From NCBI GenBank assembly GCA_028279655.1, contig JANQNH010000019.1:1-35238 (forward strand): a stretch of 35,238 nucleotides of DNA, read 5' to 3'. Position 1 is the first letter of the stretch, and the number at the start of each line of letters is the position of its first letter. The stretch comes from Candidatus Nanoarchaeia archaeon (GTDB taxonomy: Archaea; Nanobdellota; Nanobdellia; Woesearchaeales; JACPBV01). Below, piece after piece: positions 24,674 through 32,135 of the stretch. Made by a program: the position numbers and the translations under genes. The notes under the pieces were generated by a model, which made no database searches, was not told the origin of the DNA, and worked only from the letters and a program-made list of their open reading frames with translations.

Positions 24674-24705
24674 AGTAATTGGATAGTAATGTACTAGTAT
24701 TTAAA
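24672..24705 (-). promoter_or_regulatory. hisS promoter with repeated ATAGTAA motifs
   Basis: Minus-strand TTTAAATA (24698-24705) is the TATA box. Between it and the start codon lie TACTAGTA (24692-24699) and two direct copies of ATAGTAA (plus strand, 24672-24678 and 24683-24689) spaced 11 bp apart, one helical turn. This is the kind of array bound by ribbon-helix-helix dimers, and the product itself has such a domain. Confidence 0.5.
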
Positions 24706-24745
24706 TTTTGCGGTTTCCTTGTATATCACTCCTAGAATAAGGATC

Positions 24746-25135
24746 TTACCAGTTTTCTAGCTTAAGATCGGGTATATTCTCAAAATGTTTTCTATTTCTT
24801 GTAACTAGTATCAAATCTCTAGATATAGCTATGCTTGATATCATAAGGTCTATTTCTTGTGTTAACTTTCCTATTTTTGACAAGAGGGCATTGTTCTTAC
24901 CAAAGATCATGCATGCTTTCTTATCTAAAGGTATAAATTCTGTGTTCATCAACAGTTTGAATATGTTCTCTTGCTCAGCCTCTGGATTAGAAGAGAGAAA
25001 TGCTCCCTTGTAAAGCTCGCAAAGGCTTAATGAACTGATGTACATTGGGATAGATTTTCTTCTCTTGATATTCTTGACTATGGAATCGTCATTATTAAAG
25101 AAATCTATGATTACATCTGTGTCTAATAGATACAT
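24746..25135 (-). CDS. vapC: VapC-type PIN-domain toxin
   Basis: PIN-domain ribonuclease toxin of 129 aa, full length for VapC. Acidic site residues are Asp5 (MYLLDTD), Glu40 (LCELYKGA) and Asp96 (EIDLMISSIA); the fourth position is Asn114 in TRNRKHF, as is common. The end (IPDLKLENW) is typical. It follows its antitoxin gene by 2 bp. The expected activity is site-specific RNA cleavage blocked by VapB. Confidence 0.9.
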   Translation of the reverse strand: MYLLDTDVIIDFFNNDDSIVKNIKRRKSIPMYISSLSLCELYKGAFLSSNPEAEQENIFKLLMNTEFIPLDKKACMIFGKNNALLSKIGKLTQEIDLMISSIAISRDLILVTRNRKHFENIPDLKLENW

Positions 25136-25137
25136 TT

Positions 25138-25362
25138 TCAGCTAAAATCCCTTAGTTTTAGACCTTTCCTATCTTTGTAGATATTCTTCATGGTTTTGGT
25201 CATCTCGGGGTTATCATTCCATACTCCTGCAAGTTTCATCAATCCTTCACTTTTCTTATTAGCTGTAATCCTTCTGACTACCTCTGAGAAGCTTTCCCTC
25301 CCTTTTTTTAGGTTATTTAGGCTGTTGTATGCATCGTCTGATAGTGTTATGCACTTTGTCAT
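25138..25362 (-). CDS. vapB: VapB-type antitoxin
   Basis: Antitoxin of 74 aa. TKCITLSDDAYNSLNNLK and RESFSEVVRRIT form the ribbon-helix-helix-like N-terminal domain of the archaeal DUF217/VapB class; the C-terminal part (WNDNPEMTKTMKNIYKDRKG) would cover the toxin. I chose the ATG at 25362 rather than the one at 25377 because the TATA box at 25387-25394 leaves 24 nt to 25362 but only 9 nt to 25377. It is the first gene of the pair. Confidence 0.85.
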   Translation of the reverse strand: MTKCITLSDDAYNSLNNLKKGRESFSEVVRRITANKKSEGLMKLAGVWNDNPEMTKTMKNIYKDRKGLKLRDFS

Positions 25363-25370
25363 AGTTGATA

Positions 25371-25394
25371 TATGCATGTATGCATGTATTTAAA
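25371..25394 (-). promoter_or_regulatory. vapBC promoter and operator
   Basis: Minus-strand TTTAAATA (25387-25394) is the TATA box. Overlapping its downstream side are tandem TGCATGTA units (plus strand 25373-25388), each containing the palindrome TGCA/ATGCAT, the likely site for VapB autorepression. Confidence 0.5.
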
Positions 25395-25483
25395 GGTTAT
25401 GGTTTTTTAAGACTTTGAGATGTGAGTTTTGTTATTTCACCATATTTAAATACTGTTTTAACTTTCCATTAATAATAATCAAG

Positions 25484-26305
25484 ATGAATGAAAGTGAAAG
25501 GATGAATAGGCGTAGATTTTTGAAATGGTCTACTGCTGGAGGTTTAGGTATCGCAGCAGGTTTGCTAGCATTGGATCCCAATAAAGATGTTAAATTAGCA
25601 GAATTGGAAAAACTTGCATTGAAAACCCAAGAAGGACGGATCTTTGGATTCTATGATTATGAGGGTTCTTTGTCTGATCTAAAGCAATATGAGCTTCATT
25701 TCCGAAGTTGTACTGGTGGGGCTTTTACCTATGAGCGATATCTAGAACGTGTGAAAAAAAGGTTTCCCAATGATAAACACTTGCTGGTGGCGGATATAGG
25801 GGGGTCAGATGGTACTGCAGCAAGTGGATTAAATGATATTGAGGGTGTTGAAGCTTTTGTAATAGATCCGGAAAATTCTCTTCCCATATCGGGGAAGGGA
25901 TTACCTAAGGAAAGATATATTATACGAGAGATTGAATATACTGGGCTACCTGATAATACATTCCATTTTATGACTAGTTATAATACATACCATCATACTA
26001 AGTTACCCAGATCCTTTACTGAAGTACATAGGTTGTTAAGGCGAGGGGGTGTTGCTATACTTCATCATGAGCATTGGTGGCAACCAGGTGTTTTGGAGCA
26101 AATGGAAGAGCTTGAAATCAAGGATGATATCAGAGTAGTTATGAGCACTCTGAATGGGATTTGGGAAGGAGAGAAAGGGGAGATTCTTACTCTTGATCAA
26201 TTTAATAATGTTATTAGGGACGTTAGTAAGGGGTATGGTAAGGATGGACTTGAATATATTGCGCCTTTTATTAAACCATATTTTACAATAATAAAAACCA
26301 AGTAG
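25484..26305 (+). CDS. Methyltransferase-like protein with Tat-type signal
   Basis: Protein of about 273 aa. Its start MNESERMNRRRFLKWSTAGG, followed by LGIAAGLLAL, is a textbook twin-arginine signal. The mature part resembles a class I SAM-dependent methyltransferase: LLVADIGGSDGTAASGL (motif I, Gly-rich), a VIDPE strand end with acidic residue, LPDNTFHFMTSYNTYHH (motif with the usual Asp/Asn-F position) and EVHRLLRRGGVAILHHEHWW. Export of a SAM-dependent enzyme would be odd, so it may be cytoplasmic with a coincidental leader or have another ligand. The ATG at 25484 follows TTTAAATA (25445-25452); the next ATG at 25502 is also possible. A single-gene unit. Confidence 0.7.
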   Translation: MNESERMNRRRFLKWSTAGGLGIAAGLLALDPNKDVKLAELEKLALKTQEGRIFGFYDYEGSLSDLKQYELHFRSCTGGAFTYERYLERVKKRFPNDKHLLVADIGGSDGTAASGLNDIEGVEAFVIDPENSLPISGKGLPKERYIIREIEYTGLPDNTFHFMTSYNTYHHTKLPRSFTEVHRLLRRGGVAILHHEHWWQPGVLEQMEELEIKDDIRVVMSTLNGIWEGEKGEILTLDQFNNVIRDVSKGYGKDGLEYIAPFIKPYFTIIKTK

Positions 26306-26354
26306 AAAACCTTATATATCTCCATTACCAATATTTCTTAAAGAGGTGATGATT

Positions 26355-26549
26355 ATGAAGAATAATTGTTGTGAACAGAGCGATCTTGTTAAGATAGCAG
26401 GCACTATTGGGGGGATGCTAGTGGCAATAATTGTTTTGTTTATGCTGCTTGCCAAGGAGATGATGTTAACTGTTCTTCCAACTGTAGTCTGGGCGTTTGT
26501 GGTTTTGGGGATAGTGCTTGGGTTATCTACTCTGAAAAAGAAGAAATGA
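26355..26549 (+). CDS. Small two-helix membrane protein
   Basis: Protein of 64 aa: a polar, Cys-containing N-terminus (MKNNCCEQSDLVK), two hydrophobic helices (about 16-34 and 38-57) and a lysine tail. The ATG at 26355 is preceded by GAGGTGAT, an ideal Shine-Dalgarno sequence, and TTATATAT at 26312-26319 is its TATA box. Function unknown. Confidence 0.65.
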   Translation: MKNNCCEQSDLVKIAGTIGGMLVAIIVLFMLLAKEMMLTVLPTVVWAFVVLGIVLGLSTLKKKK

Positions 26550-26579
26550 TTGTGTTTTTCCTGAGTGATGCTAAGTTAG

Positions 26580-26587
26580 TTATATAA
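26580..26587 (+). promoter_or_regulatory. TATA box of the small membrane protein/HAD operon
   Basis: TTATATAA with 23 nt to the ATG at 26611, consistent with leaderless transcription of a three-gene unit. Confidence 0.5.
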
Positions 26588-26610
26588 ACAAGGGAGTATT
26601 TCCAAATAGA

Positions 26611-26733
26611 ATGAACAATGCTTTACTCTTTGTATTGTCCTTGATGGGACTACTGGCTCTATATTGGGTATTGATAGGGCAATGGAGATGGAACAAGATG
26701 ATCAGAGAGGGTAATGATGATAAAAAATCCTAA
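26611..26733 (+). CDS. 40-aa single-helix membrane protein
   Basis: A 40-codon frame (MNNALLFVLSLMGLLALYWV then LIGQWRWNKMIREGNDD) with one transmembrane helix and a basic cytoplasmic end. It has a well-placed TATA box and overlaps the downstream HAD gene by 20 bp, so the two are probably co-expressed. Function unknown. Confidence 0.6.
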   Translation: MNNALLFVLSLMGLLALYWVLIGQWRWNKMIREGNDDKKS

Positions 26734-27394
26734 GGCGATCATATTTGATATAGATGGGGTACTTATAGATACGAGTAATTCTTACAGGGTTGCGATAAAG
26801 AAAACCGCTGAGTTTTTCCTTGGAAAGATGTTAGATATGGAAGATGTTGAGATGGTCAAGAACAGAGGAGTAAATGATGATTGTGATGCAGCAGAGATAT
26901 TGATCCAGGAGAATGGAGGGGATTTTAGAAGAAAAGTGATATTGAAGAAGTTTCTTGAGTACTATCGTGGAAGGCAGTATGATGGTCTGCTTAGAAATGA
27001 GAAGCGTCTGATCAAGGAGGATGCTCTAAAGAAATTAAAAAAGTATAAGCTTGGTATCTTTACAGGAAGGCCCAAGGAGGATGCTGACTATGGGCTGAAA
27101 AGGTTTAAGATGAAAGATTCTTTTGATGCTACTGTTGTCTGGGATGATGTTGGGGAGGGGAAACCTAATCCAGAAGGACTGTTGAAGTGTATAAAGAGAT
27201 TAGGGGTTGGTAAGGACGAGGTCCTTTATGTTGGAGATAATTTGGCTGATATGCGGGCTGCAAATAATGCAGATGTATCTTTTGTAGGAGTAATACCCCC
27301 AGGCGTAGACAAGGATTATCTTAAGGGATTGTTTAAATCAGAAGGGGTTGAGATTGTTCTGAATAATGTGAATGACATCTTGAAGGTAGTGTAG
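26714..27394 (+). CDS. HAD-family phosphatase
   Basis: Haloacid-dehalogenase-type phosphatase of 226 aa. Motif I is IFDIDGVLIDTS (nucleophile and general-acid Asp), motif II IFTGRP, motif III Lys in GEGKPNP and motif IV VLYVGDNLADMRAA. The GRP after motif II and the spacing fit the phosphoglycolate phosphatase-like subfamily I. It is followed by a second HAD gene with no gap, so the two are paralogous members of one operon. Substrate unknown. Confidence 0.85.
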   Translation: MMIKNPKAIIFDIDGVLIDTSNSYRVAIKKTAEFFLGKMLDMEDVEMVKNRGVNDDCDAAEILIQENGGDFRRKVILKKFLEYYRGRQYDGLLRNEKRLIKEDALKKLKKYKLGIFTGRPKEDADYGLKRFKMKDSFDATVVWDDVGEGKPNPEGLLKCIKRLGVGKDEVLYVGDNLADMRAANNADVSFVGVIPPGVDKDYLKGLFKSEGVEIVLNNVNDILKVV

Positions 27395-27991
27395 ATGATA
27401 AAGGCAGTGTTGTTCGATATGGATGGTGTATTGATAGATAGCCATGATGCTTGGTTTTATGTATTTAATAAGACATTGCAGAGGTTTGAGAACAGAAAGA
27501 TCTCTGAAGAGGAGTTTGATGAGGTGGTATGGTCAAAGGCTTTTGATGAGGTTGCTAAGCAGTATTTTAAGGTATCTTTAGAGGAGATAAGGGACTATTA
27601 TATGGAGATATATGAGGATTACAGGAAAAGATTAAAGGTTATCGATGGTGTTGAGAAAGGATTATCCATGCTGAAGAAAAAAGGTATAAGATTAGCTGTT
27701 GTATCAAATACCCAGAGTAGGGTTGTTCAGAAGGTTTTGGAGGACGTGGGTGTTGCAGAATACTTTGATCTTTTTGTTGGAGGGGATGATGTTGATAATG
27801 GAAAGCCTGAGCCAGACATCCTGTATAAGGGATTAGAACTTTTGAATCTCGACAAAGAGGATGTACTTTTTGTGGGAGACACGATATTTGATAAAATGGC
27901 AGCTGAGAAAGCAGGCATCAGATTTGTTGGATTTGGGATAGATGGAGATCACAGGATCAAGGAGATTTCTGGGTTATTGGATCTTATTTAA
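27395..27991 (+). CDS. HAD-family phosphatase, second copy
   Basis: HAD phosphatase of 198 aa. Motifs: VLFDMDGVLIDSH, AVVSNTQ, DNGKPEPD and VLFVGDTIFDKMAA. The all-helical cap between motifs I and II places it in subfamily I, close to phosphoglycolate phosphatase/PpaX-type enzymes. Its ATG directly abuts the stop of the preceding HAD gene. About a third of positions look shared between the two, so they arose by duplication or represent two specificities; substrate not determinable. Confidence 0.85.
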   Translation: MIKAVLFDMDGVLIDSHDAWFYVFNKTLQRFENRKISEEEFDEVVWSKAFDEVAKQYFKVSLEEIRDYYMEIYEDYRKRLKVIDGVEKGLSMLKKKGIRLAVVSNTQSRVVQKVLEDVGVAEYFDLFVGGDDVDNGKPEPDILYKGLELLNLDKEDVLFVGDTIFDKMAAEKAGIRFVGFGIDGDHRIKEISGLLDLI

Positions 27992-28029
27992 TAAGTTTTT
28001 TAAAGGGATGATGGTTTCTTTATCTTAAC

Positions 28030-28140
28030 ATGTGGTTCAATACTAACTTTTTCATTGCTCCAAAGAACTATCTGTTCAACGGAGAAGAAGGACAATTAAA
28101 GGATGCTTCTTTTACTTGTAGTGGGGATAAGAAGGAATAA
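28030..28140 (+). CDS. Possible 36-aa protein
   Basis: A short frame, MWFNTNFFIAPKNYLFNGEE onward to CSGDKKE, with a TTTTTAAA box (27997-28004) 25 nt before its ATG, the spacing seen for leaderless genes here. It ends 6 bp before the convergent YkgJ-like gene. No family is recognised, and a chance frame is possible. Confidence 0.35.
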   Translation: MWFNTNFFIAPKNYLFNGEEGQLKDASFTCSGDKKE

Positions 28141-28146
28141 TTAGGT

Positions 28147-28929
28147 TTACATACCCCTTCTACGATATACTTGACGATTACAATCTGTCGCACATGCCTG
28201 CAGATATTTTTTACCTCCTTTGGGATCAGTAATTAGTTCATGCACAAATGATGGTACTGGCTGATCTACCATAGCAAGCATGTCAAGGGAAGAACAAAGT
28301 TGAGTGATTAAATTTCTACCTGTATCATAGGCTATTTCATCTAGTTTTGAATCTTCTAATCTTACAGTTGCACCTGTTTTGCATAGACTTGCATTATGTT
28401 CAGTCATGTATTGTCTACATGAAATGGGGCGTACGGTATAGATGCTACATAGTGACTCTTCAAGAAAAGGGCAAGCTATGTATCCATAGACTGTTCTAAG
28501 TTTCTCTAAAGCTCCTTGTTTTTCTAGGTCTCCTGCTTCGTAGCCTGCACTCATAGCACCTAGTAATTTCTGCAGATTTATTTTTTTTCTCCATTGAATA
28601 TAATTTGTTTGGAATGTTTCTTTTTTATCAGGATTTTGGTCTAAGAAACTTTGTATTAAGATTGCCTCAGGGATGGAAGCAGGTATTACTATATAGCAGC
28701 AAGCATCACAACCTTCCTGACATGTAACATCATTTTCCTCTTTAACTCTTTGTACTTCACTGTCAATGCCTTGATTTAGCGTATGCACAGCTAAGGAGAT
28801 CATCCGCATGGTTTTTTTGTGGCTTCCACTTATATTTGGGAGGAATAAGTTTTCATCCCCTGCGAGATATTCCTCAATTCTCTGTACTAAAATTCGTTCT
28901 TCTCCATTTTCTGCTTTAAGATCAAACAT
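28147..28929 (-). CDS. YkgJ-like CxxCxxCC protein, second
   Basis: Protein of 260 aa with VTCQEGCDACCYIVIP, the CX3CX2CC version of the YkgJ metal-binding signature, and the matching later cysteines in ACPFLEESLCSIYTVRPISCRQY, typical of the family. A long helical N-terminus precedes the motif. It is unrelated in its flanks to the YkgJ-like gene at 15307, so it is not a recent copy. Its own leaderless promoter is TTTATAAA (28953-28960), 23 nt from the ATG. Role unknown; family members bind a metal or Fe-S centre. Confidence 0.8.
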   Translation of the reverse strand: MFDLKAENGEERILVQRIEEYLAGDENLFLPNISGSHKKTMRMISLAVHTLNQGIDSEVQRVKEENDVTCQEGCDACCYIVIPASIPEAILIQSFLDQNPDKKETFQTNYIQWRKKINLQKLLGAMSAGYEAGDLEKQGALEKLRTVYGYIACPFLEESLCSIYTVRPISCRQYMTEHNASLCKTGATVRLEDSKLDEIAYDTGRNLITQLCSSLDMLAMVDQPVPSFVHELITDPKGGKKYLQACATDCNRQVYRRRGM

Positions 28930-28952
28930 AGTCTATTGGAGTTGAAATGTCA

Positions 28953-28960
28953 TTTATAAA
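28953..28960 (-). promoter_or_regulatory. TATA box of the second YkgJ-like gene
   Basis: TTTATAAA with 23 nt to the ATG at 28929. Confidence 0.55.
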
Positions 28961-28981
28961 GATTACATTTAAGAACTATTA

Positions 28982-29131
28982 TTATTTTAGCTTTGGTATT
29001 ATCTTATAAGCTACTATTGCCGATACAATAACCACTATCCAAAATACTAAGGTGTTGATTCTACCCAATATGAATAAGAATAATGCGGCAATAATTAGGA
29101 TAGTAAAGAATATTCCTATTAGCTTTTTCAT
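28982..29131 (-). CDS. 49-aa two-helix membrane protein
   Basis: Small hydrophobic protein (MKKLIGIFFTILIIAALFLF, then a second helix and KIIPKLK). I start it at 29131 because its ATG overlaps the stop of the protease gene by one base (TGATG) and AGAGGAT lies upstream; the longer open frame is out-of-frame protease sequence. Probably co-expressed with the M50 protease; function unknown. Confidence 0.65.
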   Translation of the reverse strand: MKKLIGIFFTILIIAALFLFILGRINTLVFWIVVIVSAIVAYKIIPKLK

Positions 29132-29751
29132 CAGAACATCCTCTGGATAAGCAAAAACACAATCGAAATAGTTATCAATGTAAAGTACACGGGTTTGCTC
29201 CATTGCAGTACTTTCTTCCCATCAAAAATGGAAAAAGGGATCATGTTGAACAAGGCCAGCCATGTGTTGATCATGAAGCCGTATCTAGCGATCTGAGCTG
29301 GGATTCCTGTAACTCCTAGGAGTAACATTGATAGGAATAATGCTGCAATAGCAAGATTAGCTATTGCTCCTGCTGCTGAGATTTTTCCGTTTCTTCTCTT
29401 TCCAACTGGGCCGGAGATCATAACAGCACCTGGGGCAGCTATTATGAAACCCAGGAAGGACATAATTATTGATAGGATAAGCATCTGATCCCAGGCTCGG
29501 AATTCTGCATGACAACCATACTTCTGGGCTATGACCTTGTGGGATAGTTCGTGGGCTATAAACCCTACTCCGACAGATAAGGATGCTATCATAAAGTAGG
29601 TTATGAAGCTTAAGGAGAAGATAGATCCACCTAAGATGATAGCGAATGCCAGTGAGATAGCCACCCAGGCTTTAATCAGGTCTATCAGCTCTGTTCTGGA
29701 GGTTGAGATACTACCTAGTTGGACCTGGTCACTGGGATTTATTAGTTTCAT
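29131..29751 (-). CDS. M50-family membrane metalloprotease (site-2 protease-like)
   Basis: Integral membrane zinc protease of 206 aa. The zinc motif HELSH (His67, Glu68, His71) lies in a transmembrane helix, and NMIPFSIFDGKKV (Asp177) is the family's second site (NPDG-like). Four to six hydrophobic helices, no PDZ domain, as in compact archaeal members. It has a leaderless promoter (TTTAATAA, 29776-29783) and is coupled to a 49-aa membrane protein. It would cut membrane-embedded substrates; which ones is unknown. Confidence 0.85.
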   Translation of the reverse strand: MKLINPSDQVQLGSISTSRTELIDLIKAWVAISLAFAIILGGSIFSLSFITYFMIASLSVGVGFIAHELSHKVIAQKYGCHAEFRAWDQMLILSIIMSFLGFIIAAPGAVMISGPVGKRRNGKISAAGAIANLAIAALFLSMLLLGVTGIPAQIARYGFMINTWLALFNMIPFSIFDGKKVLQWSKPVYFTLITISIVFLLIQRMF

Positions 29752-29775
29752 ATTGTAGGTGTAGAATTAATGGGG

Positions 29776-29783
29776 TTATTAAA
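29776..29783 (-). promoter_or_regulatory. TATA box of the M50 protease operon
   Basis: Minus-strand TTTAATAA with 24 nt to the ATG at 29751. Confidence 0.5.
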
Positions 29784-29809
29784 GGTTTTGTTTAATTTTA
29801 TTCTGGCTT

Positions 29810-30415
29810 TTATGATTTATCAAAAAATATCGTAGCAACCTCTAAGTTAAGCTTCTTAGAATAACCTGTACGAATATCGTCTGGCGTTAGAACCTTACTA
29901 TGGTGTCTTCCAAAAACAAACCCAAACCCTGCTTCTAGAAAATTCTTTTCAAACCCGTCCTTAAACGTATGTAATGTCAAACCATTTGGAATGGTCTTAC
30001 AGTAGATCAGTTCTATGAGTTTACGCGCATATTCTTTATCAATTAGTATATCGTTATCAAAAATGAGGGAGCTTACAACTACGACTGAGGAATCAGGGAT
30101 CCCATCTAAGTAAGTTACAGCGTCTGTATTATTAATATATTCAACATTATCTGGCCACCCAGAGCTTTGCCTCTTACTTGCCTCTATACATACATACTTT
30201 TTTGGATCGAAATCAAGAAGAAAATGCTGTAAAGATGTACTTGGACCTATTTCAACTACTGTATTACCCCTAACTAATCTTTCCAAATTCTCTCTGAATG
30301 GGTGCTTATTTTCTCCTAAAGAGTATACATCATCTTCACTTTCAAGAGCGAATTTTAACGGGCTGATATGAATCGGTCCATCTCTAGTTGTATAATGGAT
30401 TCCAGCTTTGTACAT
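29810..30415 (-). CDS. Class I methyltransferase-like protein
   Basis: Protein of 201 aa. VVEIGPSTSLQHFL with the following strand YVCIEAS is a plausible SAM-binding motif I and II; SSVVVVSSLIFDN could be the next strand. The Gly-rich loop is short (GPSTS), so ligand binding is uncertain. No membrane segment or signal. It has its own leaderless promoter (TTTATAAA at 30438-30445, 22 nt from the ATG). The target is unknown. Confidence 0.5.
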   Translation of the reverse strand: MYKAGIHYTTRDGPIHISPLKFALESEDDVYSLGENKHPFRENLERLVRGNTVVEIGPSTSLQHFLLDFDPKKYVCIEASKRQSSGWPDNVEYINNTDAVTYLDGIPDSSVVVVSSLIFDNDILIDKEYARKLIELIYCKTIPNGLTLHTFKDGFEKNFLEAGFGFVFGRHHSKVLTPDDIRTGYSKKLNLEVATIFFDKS

Positions 30416-30437
30416 AACCTTTAGGATTATCGTACAT

Positions 30438-30445
30438 TTTATAAA
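30438..30445 (-). promoter_or_regulatory. TATA box of the methyltransferase-like gene
   Basis: TTTATAAA with 22 nt to the ATG at 30415. Confidence 0.55.
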
Positions 30446-30487
30446 TTTAACCTTATTAACTTCTAGAAAGTGGTGAATATAAAATAA

Positions 30488-31054
30488 TTATCTCTGCCTT
30501 CTCATCTTTGCTATCAGATGTTCCAATGTATCTATCCTTTTCATAAGTTCCAGTTTCTCCTTATCCTGCTCCTGGAGCTTGTTGGCGTATCTGGTAAGCT
30601 CAAAGTCTTCTTTTTTTATGTTCTTGCTTAGCTCTGTGAACTTATTTATCTCTGTAGAGAGGCTTTTTATCTGTTCCAGGGTTGTTGCTGTCTGTTCCTT
30701 CAGCTTGTTGTACTCGTTTAGGTCGTTCTTCAGCTTTTCAGAATTAACCTTGAGTTCCTTACACAGCTCTTCCTCAAATTTTTCCAGGATGTTTTTCTGT
30801 GTCTGTGCTTTAAGAAGCTTGAAATCATAGACCTCTTTCCTCAGGCTTTCTTTTGATTCTTCTATTATGTTCAGGTTGTCTTTAAAATTTGTGAGGAATT
30901 CTGTCTGGTTGCTTTTTACGTCGTTTAGGTGTTTTGTGAGCTCTGTCAGCTGCTGTTTTAGGGAATCTACGTCGTTAGAATGGGAGTCTACTTTCTGGTT
31001 AATCGTGTCTATCAGCTCTTTTATCTGCATAAGGTCTTTTATCTTTTGTATCAT
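30488..31054 (-). CDS. Long coiled-coil protein
   Basis: Protein of 188 aa that is almost entirely predicted coiled coil (heptads through residues about 10-175), with no membrane helix, ending in a basic HLIAKMRRQR tail. It has its own leaderless promoter (minus-strand TTTTTATA, 31078-31085, 23 nt from the ATG). Such proteins in archaea are mostly unassigned structural or chromosome/cell-organisation factors; no family is recognised. Confidence 0.65.
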   Translation of the reverse strand: MIQKIKDLMQIKELIDTINQKVDSHSNDVDSLKQQLTELTKHLNDVKSNQTEFLTNFKDNLNIIEESKESLRKEVYDFKLLKAQTQKNILEKFEEELCKELKVNSEKLKNDLNEYNKLKEQTATTLEQIKSLSTEINKFTELSKNIKKEDFELTRYANKLQEQDKEKLELMKRIDTLEHLIAKMRRQR

Positions 31055-31077
31055 ATCAAAAAGAGAAAAAGAGCTAG

Positions 31078-31085
31078 TATAAAAA
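31078..31085 (-). promoter_or_regulatory. TATA box of the coiled-coil gene
   Basis: Minus-strand TTTTTATA with 23 nt to the ATG at 31054. Confidence 0.5.
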
Positions 31086-31151
31086 TTGTGTGTTTAAAAT
31101 AGCCTATAATCTATGCGTCATTCGAGAAAATTTAAAAAAATATTAGAATCT

Positions 31152-32045
31152 TTACAATGAGGCAACAATAAGTACATTTGTAGGATACCAAGGCTTAATT
31201 ATTTTAGATTCTGGTTCTGAATATACACTTTCTGGTTTGTACCCCGATTCAATTGCTTTAATGGTTGAAGTATCTTTCATATGATAGATATCCCTATAAT
31301 TATAGTAGCAGGTAACCCTCGCCCCAAGGCTTGAGTAGGCACGGCTAGCGATCCTTATATCATTGATTGGATCTGTCCTAGTGGAGGGGATACCAAAATA
31401 GGTATAGATTTTTGAGTTTCCTTTCAATCTCTTACAAATGTTTAAATAAATCTCTGCAAGTTTACTCCATTTTTCTTCATCATATAATGGCATTAGTGGG
31501 AAGATAGATTCCCATGACCTATGGTCAACTAATATCTTATTATCATGAGCACCTTGCCTGTTTATTTTCCTTGAAATTTTTCTGACAGCATTCCTTTTCA
31601 AAACATTCTGACCGATGTAAGTGATATCACAAAACTTAGCACCTCTTTCCCTTAAATCTTCTAAAAAATTCGCAACAGCGTGTAGATTGTGTATCCCATA
31701 TCGATTATTGCTCACATGTTCACTAATAGACTTGAAAAAATCATCAAGTACATCTATTAGTGTGAGATGTCCTTCAGAGAGTCTCGCCATAAAGTCATAT
31801 ACAGTTGTATCCCTTGGTTTATTTTTTTTCTCCCAAAAAGAGATATTTGTTTGTTCAGAGGGGAGTGAATCAATAAGGGTTACAGGATCTGACCCTGGCC
31901 CTATTACAGCTACGTGAGATCCAGAACTTACATGTGATTCTAAGTCTCTATTATCATAAATCTTTGCTATCTCAACTCCCTTACAGTCTATACATAAAAT
32001 TCTATCTGCTTCAAGTTTTTCTACTATGGCTTTATAATCATCCAT
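31152..32045 (-). CDS. Unrecognised protein with a possible nucleotide/SAM-binding loop
   Basis: Protein of 297 aa, soluble. HVAVIGPGSDPVTLIDSLP near residue 45 is a strand-Gly-loop-helix resembling the start of a Rossmann or methyltransferase fold, but no further methyltransferase motifs are convincing. I start at the ATG at 32045 because TTTATATA (minus strand, 32068-32075) leaves 22 nt to it; the frame also opens at a TTG one codon before. A single-gene unit next to DUF655. Function unknown. Confidence 0.55.
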   Translation of the reverse strand: MDDYKAIVEKLEADRILCIDCKGVEIAKIYDNRDLESHVSSGSHVAVIGPGSDPVTLIDSLPSEQTNISFWEKKNKPRDTTVYDFMARLSEGHLTLIDVLDDFFKSISEHVSNNRYGIHNLHAVANFLEDLRERGAKFCDITYIGQNVLKRNAVRKISRKINRQGAHDNKILVDHRSWESIFPLMPLYDEEKWSKLAEIYLNICKRLKGNSKIYTYFGIPSTRTDPINDIRIASRAYSSLGARVTCYYNYRDIYHMKDTSTIKAIESGYKPESVYSEPESKIIKPWYPTNVLIVASL

Positions 32046-32067
32046 CAAACTAAAAAATTGAGTAGGA

Positions 32068-32075
32068 TATATAAA
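32068..32075 (-). promoter_or_regulatory. TATA box of the 297-aa gene
   Basis: TTTATATA with 22 nt to the ATG at 32045. Confidence 0.55.
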
Positions 32076-32135
32076 AATTGCTACTTTTAAAAAGTAAATA
32101 AGAATGCCATAAGATTAGGCATAGAAATAATAAGA

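Noticed and set aside
25371-25388. CRISPR-like short repeats
   Set aside because: Two 8-bp units only, placed at a promoter; better explained as a VapB operator. No CRISPR array is seen in the window.
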